Assembly (NCBI GenBank): GCA_021323595.1
Contig: JAJPKR010000061.1
Coordinates: forward strand, 147,364 to 211,363
DNA from: Terriglobia bacterium
GTDB lineage: Bacteria > Acidobacteriota > Terriglobia > Terriglobales > SCQP01
Direction: 5' to 3'
DNA length: 64,000 bases
The translations under genes and the position numbers were made by a program. Under the pieces are notes generated by a model. It was not told the DNA's origin. It made no database searches and saw only the letters and a list, made by a program, of their open reading frames with translations. Below are positions 43,949 to 51,448 of the stretch, in pieces. How positions within the stretch are numbered: the stretch's first letter is position 1; every line of letters begins with the position of its first letter.

Positions 43949-46414
43949 ATGTTCGTCCAGGAACTTCGGCAGGCGGCGCGCTCGCTCGGCAAGAGCAAGG
44001 GGTTCACCACCGTCGCCGTGCTCACCCTGGCGCTCGGCATCGGCGCCAACACCGCGCTTTTCAGCGTCGTTTACGCCGTGTTGCTGCACGCGCTGCCGTT
44101 CCAGAACGCCAGCCGGGTTTACCGCGTGGACCGCGTTTACGAAAACGCCGAATTCGCCGGCGGAGCACCGCCGACGATTCCGTGGCAATCGGCGGCGGAT
44201 ATCCAAGACATCGAGACCCAGGCCCATTCCTTCGCGGCCATGGCCGCCACCCGCTTCGAGGGCGTGCTGACGCTCAACGCGCCCGGCGCGGCGCCGCGCG
44301 CCGTGCTAGCCGTGCGCGCGACGCCCAATCTGTTTTCCGTCCTCGGCTTCGCGCCCTTATTCGGCCGCGGCTTTACCGCCGCCGAGGCCGCCCACCAAGC
44401 GCCGGTGGTGGTCCTTTCGAATCGCTTTTGGCGCAGCGAGTTCAATGCCGATCCCGCGGTGGTCGGGCGCGAGTTGCGCCTCAATGGCGAAACCTATCGC
44501 GTCATCGGCGTGCTGCCGCCCCATCTGTTGATCTTCGGCGCTCCGGTGGGCGCGCTATTGCCGCTCTCGATGGCGGCGCTGCCGCCGCAAATGCGCGACC
44601 GCGGCGTTCACAGCATGTTCCTCTACGGGCTCTTGCGTCCCGGCGTCTCCCCCAGCGCCGCCGAAGCCGAAATGCGGCTCATCGGCGAGCGGCTGCAGCG
44701 CGCCTATCCCAAGACCGACGCGCATCAAGGCATGACGCTCGTCGGCTTGCGCGCCACCATCGCCCGCGACGTCCGCCCGGCGCTGCTGCTGCTTTTGGCC
44801 GCCGTCGGCCTGGTTCTGCTGATCGCTTGCGCCAATCTCAGCGGCATGATGCTCGTCCGCGCCACCGAGCGCCAGCGCGAGCTGGCGATCCGCTTGGCGC
44901 TGGGCGCCAGCCACGCCGACTTGCTGCGCCCGCTGCTGGCGGAGACGATCTGGCTCGCCGGCGGCGGCTGTTGCGCCGGCCTGGTCGTCGCCTGGCTGGC
45001 CCTGCCCTCGCTTTTGGCGCTTGCGCCCTCGGCATTGCCCGCAGTCGGCGCGATCCGGCTGGATCCGGCGGTGCTCGGCTTCGCGATCGCGCTCAGCGTC
45101 GCCGCCGCCCTCTTTTGCGCCCTGGTGCCGGCGGCGCAGATGCGCCGCCGCCGCCTCGCGGGCCTGCTCGCCGAGCGCGCCTCGACCGGCCGCCGCGAGG
45201 CCGCCTTCGCCCGCCGCGCCATCACCGTCGCCGAAGCCGCCCTGGCCGTCGTCCTGGTCTTCGCCGCCGGCGTGCTGCTGAAGAACTTCGCCCAGCTCTA
45301 CGCCGAAGCCCCCGGCTTCCGCACTCGCGGGCTGCTGACCTTCGCCGTCACCCTCGATCAGGCGCGCGGCAGCCTTGCCCAGCAAAACGCCCTGATCGCC
45401 TCCTTGCGCCGCGCCCTCGGCGGCGTGCCGGGCGTCGCGGCCGTGGGCGCCAGCACCAACCTGCCGCTCGAACGCGGCTCCGACTGGCTGTTCACCATCG
45501 CCGGCCAGCCTGCGGCGACCTCGATCACCGCCGCTCCCGACGCTCTCGTGCGCTTCGTGAGCCCGGGCTATCTCCAGGCCGCCGGCTTTCGTCTCGCCGC
45601 CGGGCGCTACTTCACCGAGGCCGACGACACCGCCGCGGCGCCGGTCGTCATCGTCAATCAGGCTCTGGCGCGCCGTTACTTCGCCGGTCAGAAACCGCTC
45701 ACCGAGCACATCGAACTCGGCAGCGTGATTGCCCCCGGACTGCAAGACGTCGGCGAGCGCTCCGTCGTCGGCGTTCTCGCCGACGCACACACCGTGTCGC
45801 TCGATTTGCCCGATCAGCCGACCCTCTACGTGCCCTTCGCCCAGGTTCCGCCGCGCCTTGCGGCCTTTATCTACGGAGGCTTCTCGGTCGCCGTCGCTAC
45901 CCGCGGCGATGCGGATTTGCTGCGCAAGGCGGCGATTGCCGCGGTCCATCAAGTCGCGCCGGCGCTGCCCATTTCCTCGATCAGCACCGGCGAGCAACTC
46001 ATCGCCGCCGACGTCGCCCCGCAGCGTTTCGATCTCGCGCTCATCGCCCTCTTCGCCGCGCTCGGCCTTTTTCTCGCGGCTCTCGGCCTCTACGGGGTCA
46101 TGGCCTACTCCGTCGCCGAACGCCGGGCGGAAATCGGGGTTCGCATCGCCTTCGGCGCCCAGCGCGCCGACGTGCTGCGCCTGGTCGTCGGCGGCGGGAT
46201 GAAGCTTGCCGCCTTCGGCGTCGCGCTCGGCCTCGCCGCCTCGCTGCTGCTGCGCCAGTGGCTCGCGCCCTTCGTTCACGGCGCCATCGGCGCCGATCCG
46301 GCGACGATCGTCTTTGTCGCCATCGTCTTTCTCGCCGTGGCCTTCGCCGCCACGCTGGTCCCCAGCCTGCGCGCGTCCCACCTAGCCCCCGCCGAAATCC
46401 TCCGCTCGCAGTAG
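43949..46414 (+). CDS. FtsX/MacB-like ABC permease, acidobacterial ADOP type
   Basis: This 821-residue protein duplicates the MacB_PCD plus FtsX arrangement. Helix 1 ([28 protein letters not shown]) is followed by a periplasmic domain, three helices near residues 270-400, a second membrane-proximal helix near 425, a second periplasmic domain, and three final helices with [18 protein letters not shown]-like coupling sequence (here [18 protein letters not shown]). No ATPase gene is adjacent. Such orphan duplicated permeases are a hallmark of Acidobacteriota. They probably couple to a MacB-type ATPase for transport or mechanotransmission; the cargo is unknown. Confidence 0.93.
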   Translation: MFVQELRQAARSLGKSKGFTTVAVLTLALGIGANTALFSVVYAVLLHALPFQNASRVYRVDRVYENAEFAGGAPPTIPWQSAADIQDIETQAHSFAAMAATRFEGVLTLNAPGAAPRAVLAVRATPNLFSVLGFAPLFGRGFTAAEAAHQAPVVVLSNRFWRSEFNADPAVVGRELRLNGETYRVIGVLPPHLLIFGAPVGALLPLSMAALPPQMRDRGVHSMFLYGLLRPGVSPSAAEAEMRLIGERLQRAYPKTDAHQGMTLVGLRATIARDVRPALLLLLAAVGLVLLIACANLSGMMLVRATERQRELAIRLALGASHADLLRPLLAETIWLAGGGCCAGLVVAWLALPSLLALAPSALPAVGAIRLDPAVLGFAIALSVAAALFCALVPAAQMRRRRLAGLLAERASTGRREAAFARRAITVAEAALAVVLVFAAGVLLKNFAQLYAEAPGFRTRGLLTFAVTLDQARGSLAQQNALIASLRRALGGVPGVAAVGASTNLPLERGSDWLFTIAGQPAATSITAAPDALVRFVSPGYLQAAGFRLAAGRYFTEADDTAAAPVVIVNQALARRYFAGQKPLTEHIELGSVIAPGLQDVGERSVVGVLADAHTVSLDLPDQPTLYVPFAQVPPRLAAFIYGGFSVAVATRGDADLLRKAAIAAVHQVAPALPISSISTGEQLIAADVAPQRFDLALIALFAALGLFLAALGLYGVMAYSVAERRAEIGVRIAFGAQRADVLRLVVGGGMKLAAFGVALGLAASLLLRQWLAPFVHGAIGADPATIVFVAIVFLAVAFAATLVPSLRASHLAPAEILRSQ

Positions 46415-46549
46415 GCGTCGCCAAGGCTCCAGTTCTCGGGCCCCGGTCCCGCGCCCCGGTCCCGCGCCCCCCGGCTCCGGCGGCCAGGCCGGGGCTTGGC
46501 CTGACGTACTCTGGGAGGAGGCGCGACGGGCGCCCGGGAAAGAGCCAGC

Positions 46550-47521
46550 ATGCGCTATCGAACCCTTGGCCGCACCGGCCTGAAAGTCAGCGAGATCGGC
46601 TACGGCGCTTGGGGCATCAGCGGCCGGCAATGGATCGGCGCCGAGGACCAGGTGTCGCTGCGCGCCCTGGCCGCGGCGCGGGCGGCGGGCGTAAACTTCT
46701 TCGACACCGCGCTGGCCTATGGCGACGGCCACAGCGAGCAGCTCATCGCGCGGGCCTTCGGCCGCGACACCGAGGTGATCATCGCCACCAAGGTGCCGCC
46801 CAAGAACTTGATCTGGCCGGCGGCGCCGCACTCGCGGCTGGAGGAGGTGTTTCCGCGCGCCTACGTGCTCGCCTCGCTGGAGCAGAGCTTGCGCAATCTC
46901 CAGCGCGAGACGGTGGACCTGGTGCAATTCCACGTCTGGAACGACGAGTGGGCGGCGAAGGACGAGTGGCGGGCGACGCTCGATGCCATTCGCCGGACCG
47001 GCAAGGCGCGCTTCATCGGCATCTCCATCAACGACCACCAGCCGAACAACGCGCTCAAGGCGCTCGAGACGGGCGAGATCGATTGCGTGCAGGTGATCTA
47101 CAACATTTTCGATCAATCGCCGGAAGACGAGCTCTTCCCCTTCTGCCAAGAGCACGCCATCGGCGTGATCGCGCGCGTGCCCTTCGACGAAGGCGCGCTG
47201 ACCGGGCGCATCACGCCGGAGACCGTCTTTCCGAGCGGCGACTTTCGCGAGCAATATTTTGCCGGGCGGCGCAAGGAACTGGTCTGGGATCGCGTGCAGC
47301 GCATCTGCCAGGATCTCCACATCGCCGCCGAACAGATGCCGGAGATCGCCTTGCGTTTTTGCCTTTCGGCGCCCGCCGTCAGCACCGTCATTCCCGGTAT
47401 GCGCACGCCCGCGCACGCTCAGCTCAATGCCGCCGCTTCCGACCGCGGCGCCTTGCCGGCGCAAGCGCTGGCCAAGCTGCGCGCCTACCGCTGGGAAAAG
47501 AATTTTTATGCCGAGGATTGA
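46550..47521 (+). CDS. aldo/keto reductase
   Basis: This 323-residue NADPH-dependent (beta/alpha)8 enzyme has the catalytic tetrad Asp52, Tyr57 (FDTALAYGDGHSE), Lys81 (IIATKVPP) and His128 (VDLVQFHVW). The opening MRYRTLGRTGLKVSEIGYGAW is typical of the YdjG/IolS-like group. It reduces an aldehyde or ketone, or oxidises a polyol; the substrate is unknown. It lies 148 bases before the bactofilin gene and within 2 kb of the BMC shell genes. An aldehyde role there is possible but not shown. Confidence 0.93.
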   Translation: MRYRTLGRTGLKVSEIGYGAWGISGRQWIGAEDQVSLRALAAARAAGVNFFDTALAYGDGHSEQLIARAFGRDTEVIIATKVPPKNLIWPAAPHSRLEEVFPRAYVLASLEQSLRNLQRETVDLVQFHVWNDEWAAKDEWRATLDAIRRTGKARFIGISINDHQPNNALKALETGEIDCVQVIYNIFDQSPEDELFPFCQEHAIGVIARVPFDEGALTGRITPETVFPSGDFREQYFAGRRKELVWDRVQRICQDLHIAAEQMPEIALRFCLSAPAVSTVIPGMRTPAHAQLNAAASDRGALPAQALAKLRAYRWEKNFYAED

Positions 47522-47585
47522 ACCCTTGCGGCCGAGCACGCAGCAACTTGGCCCTCCGGCCAGGCGGACTCGGTGGTTTGCGGGC

Positions 47586-47614
47586 TTGTATCGCGGCGGC
47601 CAGCCGCTTACAAT
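47586..47614 (+). promoter_or_regulatory. promoter of the bactofilin gene
   Basis: TTGTAT (47586-47591) and TACAAT (47609-47614) are separated by 17 bases, good sigma-70 geometry, 55 bases upstream of the ATG. Confidence 0.5.
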
Positions 47615-47669
47615 GCGCCAATCCCTTGCGTTTTCTTCGTCAATTTTCTCATCGAGGTAGATTGCATCC

Positions 47670-48140
47670 ATGTGGAAGAACCAACCGGAAAAAGAACCGG
47701 CCGCCGCACCGCCGCGGCCTGTCGCTCCCACGCCCACGGTGACCGCGCCCACCATCACCGCGCCGCCGCCCACGGCCGCGCCGCGCGGGGCCGAGCGGCC
47801 GACCCACATTGGCAAGACGATGTCGCTGAAAGGCACGATCACCGGCGGCGAGGATCTGTACATTGACGGCAAGCTGGAGGGAACGGTCGACTTGCCGAAG
47901 AACAGCGTCACCATCGGCCTCAACGGCCAAGTGCAGGCCGATATCACGGCACACGAGGTGATCATCCAGGGCAAGCTGGGCGGCAACGTGACCGCCAGCG
48001 ACCGGGTGGAGATTCGCGCCCAAGGGGCCTTGACCGGGGACGTGACCTGCGCCCGCATCAGCATCGAGGATGGGGCGTTCTTCAAGGGCGGGATCGATAT
48101 TCAGAAGTCGTCGAGCAGCAAAGTCGCCAGCGTCGGCTAG
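47670..48140 (+). CDS. bactofilin
   Basis: This 156-residue protein has a Pro/Ala/Thr-rich N-terminal tail (residues 1-45) and a DUF583 beta-helix core (about 48-145), read from the repeating TITGGEDLYIDGKLEGTV, TIGLNGQVQADI, VEIRAQGALTGDV and RISIEDGAFFKGGI rungs. Bactofilins self-assemble into filaments without nucleotides and organise cell shape, chromosome or envelope machinery. It converges on the BMC shell operon with 77 bases between stops. Its own promoter is at 47586. Confidence 0.95.
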   Translation: MWKNQPEKEPAAAPPRPVAPTPTVTAPTITAPPPTAAPRGAERPTHIGKTMSLKGTITGGEDLYIDGKLEGTVDLPKNSVTIGLNGQVQADITAHEVIIQGKLGGNVTASDRVEIRAQGALTGDVTCARISIEDGAFFKGGIDIQKSSSSKVASVG

Positions 48141-48158
48141 GCGGCGCCGGCGGCCGAT

Positions 48159-48188
48159 GCGGGAGGACGGTTGCGGCGGTCCTCCCGC
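48159..48188. terminator. hairpin between the convergent bactofilin and BMC genes
   Basis: A perfect 10-bp stem (GCGGGAGGAC and its complement) encloses a 10-base loop in the 77-base gap between two convergent genes. It lacks a T-tract but is well placed to end transcription from both sides. Confidence 0.5.
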
Positions 48189-48217
48189 GCCGCCGCGGGC
48201 GCGCGCCGGCGGCGCTT

Positions 48218-48493
48218 TCAATTGCGAGCGAGATCCACGCGGTCAATGACGCCGACGACGGCGGCGTTGATGGGCGACTGCGGGCGGCCGACGGCGGTCA
48301 TGGCGGCATAGCCCTCGACGACCACCAAGACGCGGTCGCCGGCGCCGGCATCGACGGCATCGAGCGCCAGGAACGGCGCGCCGCGCGGGGCGCCCTCGAG
48401 TTCCAGCGGCTGCACCAGGAGCAGCTTGCGGCCCTCGTGGCTCGGGTGCTTGCGCGTGGCGACGATTTCGTCCACCACCTCGGCGATGATCAT
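48218..48493 (-). CDS. BMC shell vertex protein, EutN/CcmL type (third paralogue)
   Basis: This 91-residue single-domain protein is of the BMC-P (pentamer) family: IIAEVVDEIVATRKHPSHEGRK, then KLLLVQPLEL, a FLALDAVDAGAGDRVLVV core and a C-terminal AAVVGVIDRVDLA. BMC-P pentamers cap the vertices of polyhedral protein shells. The GAGDRVLVVVEG segment keeps the family Gly-Ala-Gly turn but has lost the usual GSSAR that follows. Its ATG overlaps the stop of the preceding paralogue by four bases, so the proteins are made in a fixed ratio. It is the last gene of the shell operon. Confidence 0.92.
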   Translation of the reverse strand: MIIAEVVDEIVATRKHPSHEGRKLLLVQPLELEGAPRGAPFLALDAVDAGAGDRVLVVVEGYAAMTAVGRPQSPINAAVVGVIDRVDLARN

Positions 48494-48774
48494 GGCCGCG
48501 CCTGCAAGTTCGGATTGGCGGCGGGATCCACCACCCCCACGATGCTGAGGTCGGCCGGCACGGTGGCCGGCAGCCAGGGAAAGCTGGCTTCCCGTCCGCG
48601 GCAGTAATAGACCATTTCGCCGGGGCCGACGCCCACGGCATCGAGCGCGACCAGCGGCGTTCGCACCGGGCGGCCGGCGCCATCCACCGGCTGGATCAGC
48701 AACAGCTTTTGGCCGGCCAGGCCGGGATCCTTGACGGTGGCGACGACGTTGCCGAGGACGCGAGCCAGGAACAT
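48490..48774 (-). CDS. BMC shell vertex protein, EutN/CcmL type, divergent paralogue
   Basis: This 94-residue BMC-P homologue starts MFLARVLGNVVATVKDPGLAG and has KLLLIQPVDG and LVALDAVGVGPGEMVYYC. The normal GSSAR turn is replaced by a longer GREASFPWLPATVPADLS stretch, and the C-terminal tail ends NPNLQARP. The fold is still expected from the VVATVKDP and SIVGVVD blocks. It lies one base after the first pentamer gene and overlaps the third. The altered loop may change pentamer contacts or the pore region. Confidence 0.9.
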   Translation of the reverse strand: MFLARVLGNVVATVKDPGLAGQKLLLIQPVDGAGRPVRTPLVALDAVGVGPGEMVYYCRGREASFPWLPATVPADLSIVGVVDPAANPNLQARP

Positions 48775-48775
48775 G

Positions 48776-49045
48776 CTAGCGCTCGCTCTCGACCGTGTCC
48801 ACGATGCCGACGATGGCCGCGTCCACCGGGCGATCCTTGCAGAGCGCGGCCATGCGCGCGGAGCTGCCCTGCACGATCAGGACTTGTTCCTTGAAGCCGG
48901 CGCCGACGGTATCCACGGCGACGAGATAGCCGCTTTCATCCCTGCCCTGCGGCGAAACCGGGCGAACGACGAGCAGCTTCATGCCTTCCAGGCGCGGATC
49001 TTTCCGCGTGGCCACCACCGTGCCGATCACGCGCGCGAGAACCAT
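48776..49045 (-). CDS. BMC shell vertex protein, EutN/CcmL type (canonical)
   Basis: This 89-residue protein is the most typical of the three BMC-P paralogues: VLARVIGTVVATRKDPRLEG, KLLVVRPVSP, YLVAVDTVGAGFKEQVLIV and the family signature QGSSARMA, ending AAIVGIVDTVE. It is expected to form pentamers at shell vertices. It lies 36 bases after the hexamer gene and one base before the second pentamer gene. Confidence 0.95.
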   Translation of the reverse strand: MVLARVIGTVVATRKDPRLEGMKLLVVRPVSPQGRDESGYLVAVDTVGAGFKEQVLIVQGSSARMAALCKDRPVDAAIVGIVDTVESER

Positions 49046-49081
49046 AACCAGGATTCAGGCTAGCGACCGCGGGACCCGCGC

Positions 49082-49405
49082 CTAGCCGATGCCGCCGCCC
49101 TTGGCCGCGCTCGCGGCCGATTTGCCGATGGGCAGCACATCTTCCAAGCTGGGATGGGGCCGGGGAATCACATGCACGGCGATCAATTCGCCCACGCGCC
49201 GCGCCGCCGCCGCGCCGGCATCGGTGGCCGCCTTGACGGCGGCGACATCGCCGCGCACGAGGCTGGTGACGTAGCCGGAGCCGATCTTTTCCCAGCCGAC
49301 CATGGTCACCTTCGCGGCTTTCACCATGGCGTCCGAGGCCTCGATCATGGCCACAAAGCCACGCGTTTCGATCATTCCCAGGGCTTCCCCGAGCGGTTCC
49401 GGCAT
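49082..49405 (-). CDS. BMC shell hexamer protein (BMC-H)
   Basis: This 107-residue single BMC domain is of the PduA/EutM/CcmK type: [21 protein letters not shown], then [20 protein letters not shown] with the pore loop KIGSGY, a [18 protein letters not shown] helix and [16 protein letters not shown] ~15-residue flexible C-terminal tail follows. BMC-H hexamers form shell facets, and their central pore passes metabolites. It heads a four-gene operon with three BMC-P genes. AAGGAGG precedes the ATG by about 6 bases and sits in a small hairpin. No encapsulated enzyme gene is present in the window. Confidence 0.96.
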   Translation of the reverse strand: MPEPLGEALGMIETRGFVAMIEASDAMVKAAKVTMVGWEKIGSGYVTSLVRGDVAAVKAATDAGAAAARRVGELIAVHVIPRPHPSLEDVLPIGKSAASAAKGGGIG

Positions 49406-49408
49406 GCG

Positions 49409-49422
49409 CGCCTCCTTAGGCG
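49409..49422 (-). promoter_or_regulatory. Shine-Dalgarno of the BMC operon inside a small hairpin
   Basis: On the minus strand CGCCT-AAGG-AGGCG forms a 5-bp stem with the AAGG of the ribosome-binding site in the loop. It starts 3 bases before the BMC-H ATG and could dampen or tune translation of the shell operon. Confidence 0.4.
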
Positions 49423-49567
49423 AGCGGCATATCTACCCGCGGTCGCGTGACGCCGAACCATTCCGCCGCCGCGTCGCTGCGGCAATTCCAGGGGAAAAGC
49501 CGCAAGCTTCTTCTGCGTTGCGCGGAGCGCTGCATTCCGCAACCGCTGCTAGCTGCCGCGAGAGGCG

Positions 49568-49576
49568 ATTGTAGCA
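49568..49576 (-). promoter_or_regulatory. possible extended -10 promoter for the BMC operon
   Basis: TGCTACAAT on the minus strand matches an extended -10 element (TGN followed by TACAAT). It would give a leader of about 155 bases before the BMC-H gene. No -35 match is evident. Confidence 0.35.
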
Positions 49577-49649
49577 GTTTGCCGCGATGGCGAGTAGGAA
49601 AACCGCCGACCGCGGGCGGCCGGGGCGGCAACCCGAGATGAAAAGAAAA

Positions 49650-49675
49650 GGGGCGGGCGAAGAATCGCCCGCCCC
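49650..49675 (-). terminator. intrinsic terminator of the lipoprotein gene
   Basis: A perfect 11-bp stem (GGGGCGGGCGA and its complement) with a 4-base loop is followed on the minus strand by TTTTCTTTTC. It lies 19 bases past the stop of the lipoprotein gene and separates it from the BMC operon. Confidence 0.88.
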
Positions 49676-49694
49676 CGAGAAGAAGGGGGACTGC

Positions 49695-51107
49695 CTAGTC
49701 GCCGTTCTCCACCAGATCCACGTGCGTGGCGTAGTCGGTGTACACCCCGTTCGACACCAGGATGTAGCCGCGCACGCGCATGGCGGTTTGCAGCGCCAAG
49801 CTCGGCAACTGGCTGAGAGTCAGGTCATCGCCGAAGCGGGTGAACTGGCTGGTGGCCACGTTGAGCGAGCTCGCCTTGCTCAGCAGCGCGAACGTGCCCA
49901 ACGGGTTGAGCGACAAGGTGAAGGTGAAGTTCGGCGAGGTGCCCGCCACGGCCGTGGACAGCAAGCCATGATGGAAGCCGGGCGCGAGCCGAATTTCCGT
50001 GGCCGTGAGCGTGCCCGCTTGCGCGTTCACGTCCATGCCCGCCACCATGACCGTCTGGCCCGGGAAGATCTGGCTGGCGTCGAAGGTATTGGCGCCGGCG
50101 TTCTGCGCTTCGATGGGCAGACGATAGACGGTGCTGGCATTGACGTCCACGGTGAGCGTGCGACCCACGTCATTGGTGAAGAAGCGGGCGCGCGTCACCA
50201 TCTGGAACGAGGTTAGGGCGCCGGTGGAATCGGTGGTGACCGAAGTCACCGTGCCCGCGCCGGTGTCATTGTACATCCCGCCTTCTTTTTCGCCGGCCTC
50301 GACCGGATCGACGGTGACCGCGACAAAACTGCCGTCGGATTGCACCGTCGCGCGGACAATGACGATGGCGCCGACCTGGATGCTCGACAAGGACGCACCA
50401 TCCTCGAACTCGGTGTTGCTGTTGACGGTGAACGTCAGCGGCACCGCCGACAACAGCGTCTGCACGGTGATCGAGGTGGAGGTCGTCGCGGTGACTTGGC
50501 CGACCACGCGGAAGGCGCGGTCGTCGTCGTTCTCCTGATCAATGCGCACCATGGCCGCGCTGATCACCGGCGTGAAGGTGACCGTGCCGTTGGTCAGATC
50601 GAACGACTGCGGCAAGTTGAAATCGAGATGGAGGTCAACGCCGGCGTTGGAGTTGATCGTCACGGCCGGATTGAATTGGAAGGTGGCGGTGCCGTTGCCG
50701 CCGAGGGTCGCTTGCGCCTCGACCGGCAGGCCGGTGGTGGGATCAAGATAGGTCACCTCGGCGCCGGTCACGGTCACGCTGACGCTGGTGTAGGAACCCT
50801 GCTGGATGTTGTTGAGCTCGAGCGGAGCGCGCACGCCGCCCAACTCGGAGAGCTCAATCTCCCGCGGTTTGGTCAGGACGTTGGCGCTGATGCTGCCGCC
50901 GCCGCTCGCAGTGCCCGTCAGCGTGACTGCCGAGATTGTGACTTCCGCGGAGAGCACGCCGTCCATGGGCGCGTCCTGCACGCTAACCACGGCCGGCGCG
51001 GAAGGCGGAGGATTGTTGTTGTTTCCCGATGTGGCACTGGAGTTTCCGCCACACCCGACAAGACTCAAGCCGGCAAGAGCCAGGAGCGAAGCAACCAGTT
51101 TCTTCAT
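49695..51107 (-). CDS. DUF4382/DUF5666-type lipoprotein
   Basis: This 470-residue protein starts at ATG 51107 with GAGG upstream. The signal MKKLVASLLALAGLSLVGCGG has a lipobox with Cys19. Residues 40-210 resemble DUF4382 (VSVQDAPMDGVLSAEVTISAV, then PREIELSELGGVRAPLEL), and two following regions of small beta strands resemble DUF5666 repeats (VGQVTATTSTSITVQT and GTVTSVTTDSTG). It is Asn/Thr/Ser-rich, unlike its GC-rich neighbours. The product is an envelope-anchored beta protein, perhaps adhesive or carbohydrate-binding. A strong terminator follows. Confidence 0.87.
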   Translation of the reverse strand: MKKLVASLLALAGLSLVGCGGNSSATSGNNNNPPPSAPAVVSVQDAPMDGVLSAEVTISAVTLTGTASGGGSISANVLTKPREIELSELGGVRAPLELNNIQQGSYTSVSVTVTGAEVTYLDPTTGLPVEAQATLGGNGTATFQFNPAVTINSNAGVDLHLDFNLPQSFDLTNGTVTFTPVISAAMVRIDQENDDDRAFRVVGQVTATTSTSITVQTLLSAVPLTFTVNSNTEFEDGASLSSIQVGAIVIVRATVQSDGSFVAVTVDPVEAGEKEGGMYNDTGAGTVTSVTTDSTGALTSFQMVTRARFFTNDVGRTLTVDVNASTVYRLPIEAQNAGANTFDASQIFPGQTVMVAGMDVNAQAGTLTATEIRLAPGFHHGLLSTAVAGTSPNFTFTLSLNPLGTFALLSKASSLNVATSQFTRFGDDLTLSQLPSLALQTAMRVRGYILVSNGVYTDYATHVDLVENGD

Positions 51108-51448
51108 AAGAACCTCGCGTTCCAATGGAAATCAAAACTGCCCATTGAGGCGGTTTTGGCGGTCTGGTCCCAAGGACAGCCGCTGGCCCGTATGCACTCA
51201 GGTATGTGCAGCACGTTGTGTGCCGCACGCAAATGCCCTAACTGCAATCGCGGCGCGTACTGGACATGGTCTTTTCTCGCCAGAACAGGAACTTTTTCCC
51301 CGGCTTTCTTTCCCTCCGGGGCGCCATGCCGCGCCGCCCGATCGTGAGGATTAAACCCGGATCGGCCGCCAAGGTTGCGCCGGGTCACAAATGAGTTGCG
51401 GCCATCTCTTTCAGACCCTGTCCGGACGGACGGCAATGTGGACGATGG
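51108..51448. other. 341-base gap upstream of the lipoprotein gene
   Basis: This region lies between the GH67 stop and the lipoprotein start, both on the minus strand, and should hold the lipoprotein promoter. I see no gene, strong hairpin or confident promoter consensus. It is less GC-rich near the lipoprotein start. Confidence 0.5.

Noticed and set aside
46437-46475. Short CCCGGTCCCGCG direct repeats downstream of the ADOP gene
   Set aside because: Two short GC-rich copies only; not enough to call a repeat element or terminator.
43762-47742. Plus-strand open frame of about 1326 codons across the ADOP permease and aldo/keto reductase genes
   Set aside because: It runs through two well-supported genes in another frame and is Arg/Ala/Pro-rich with no motifs.
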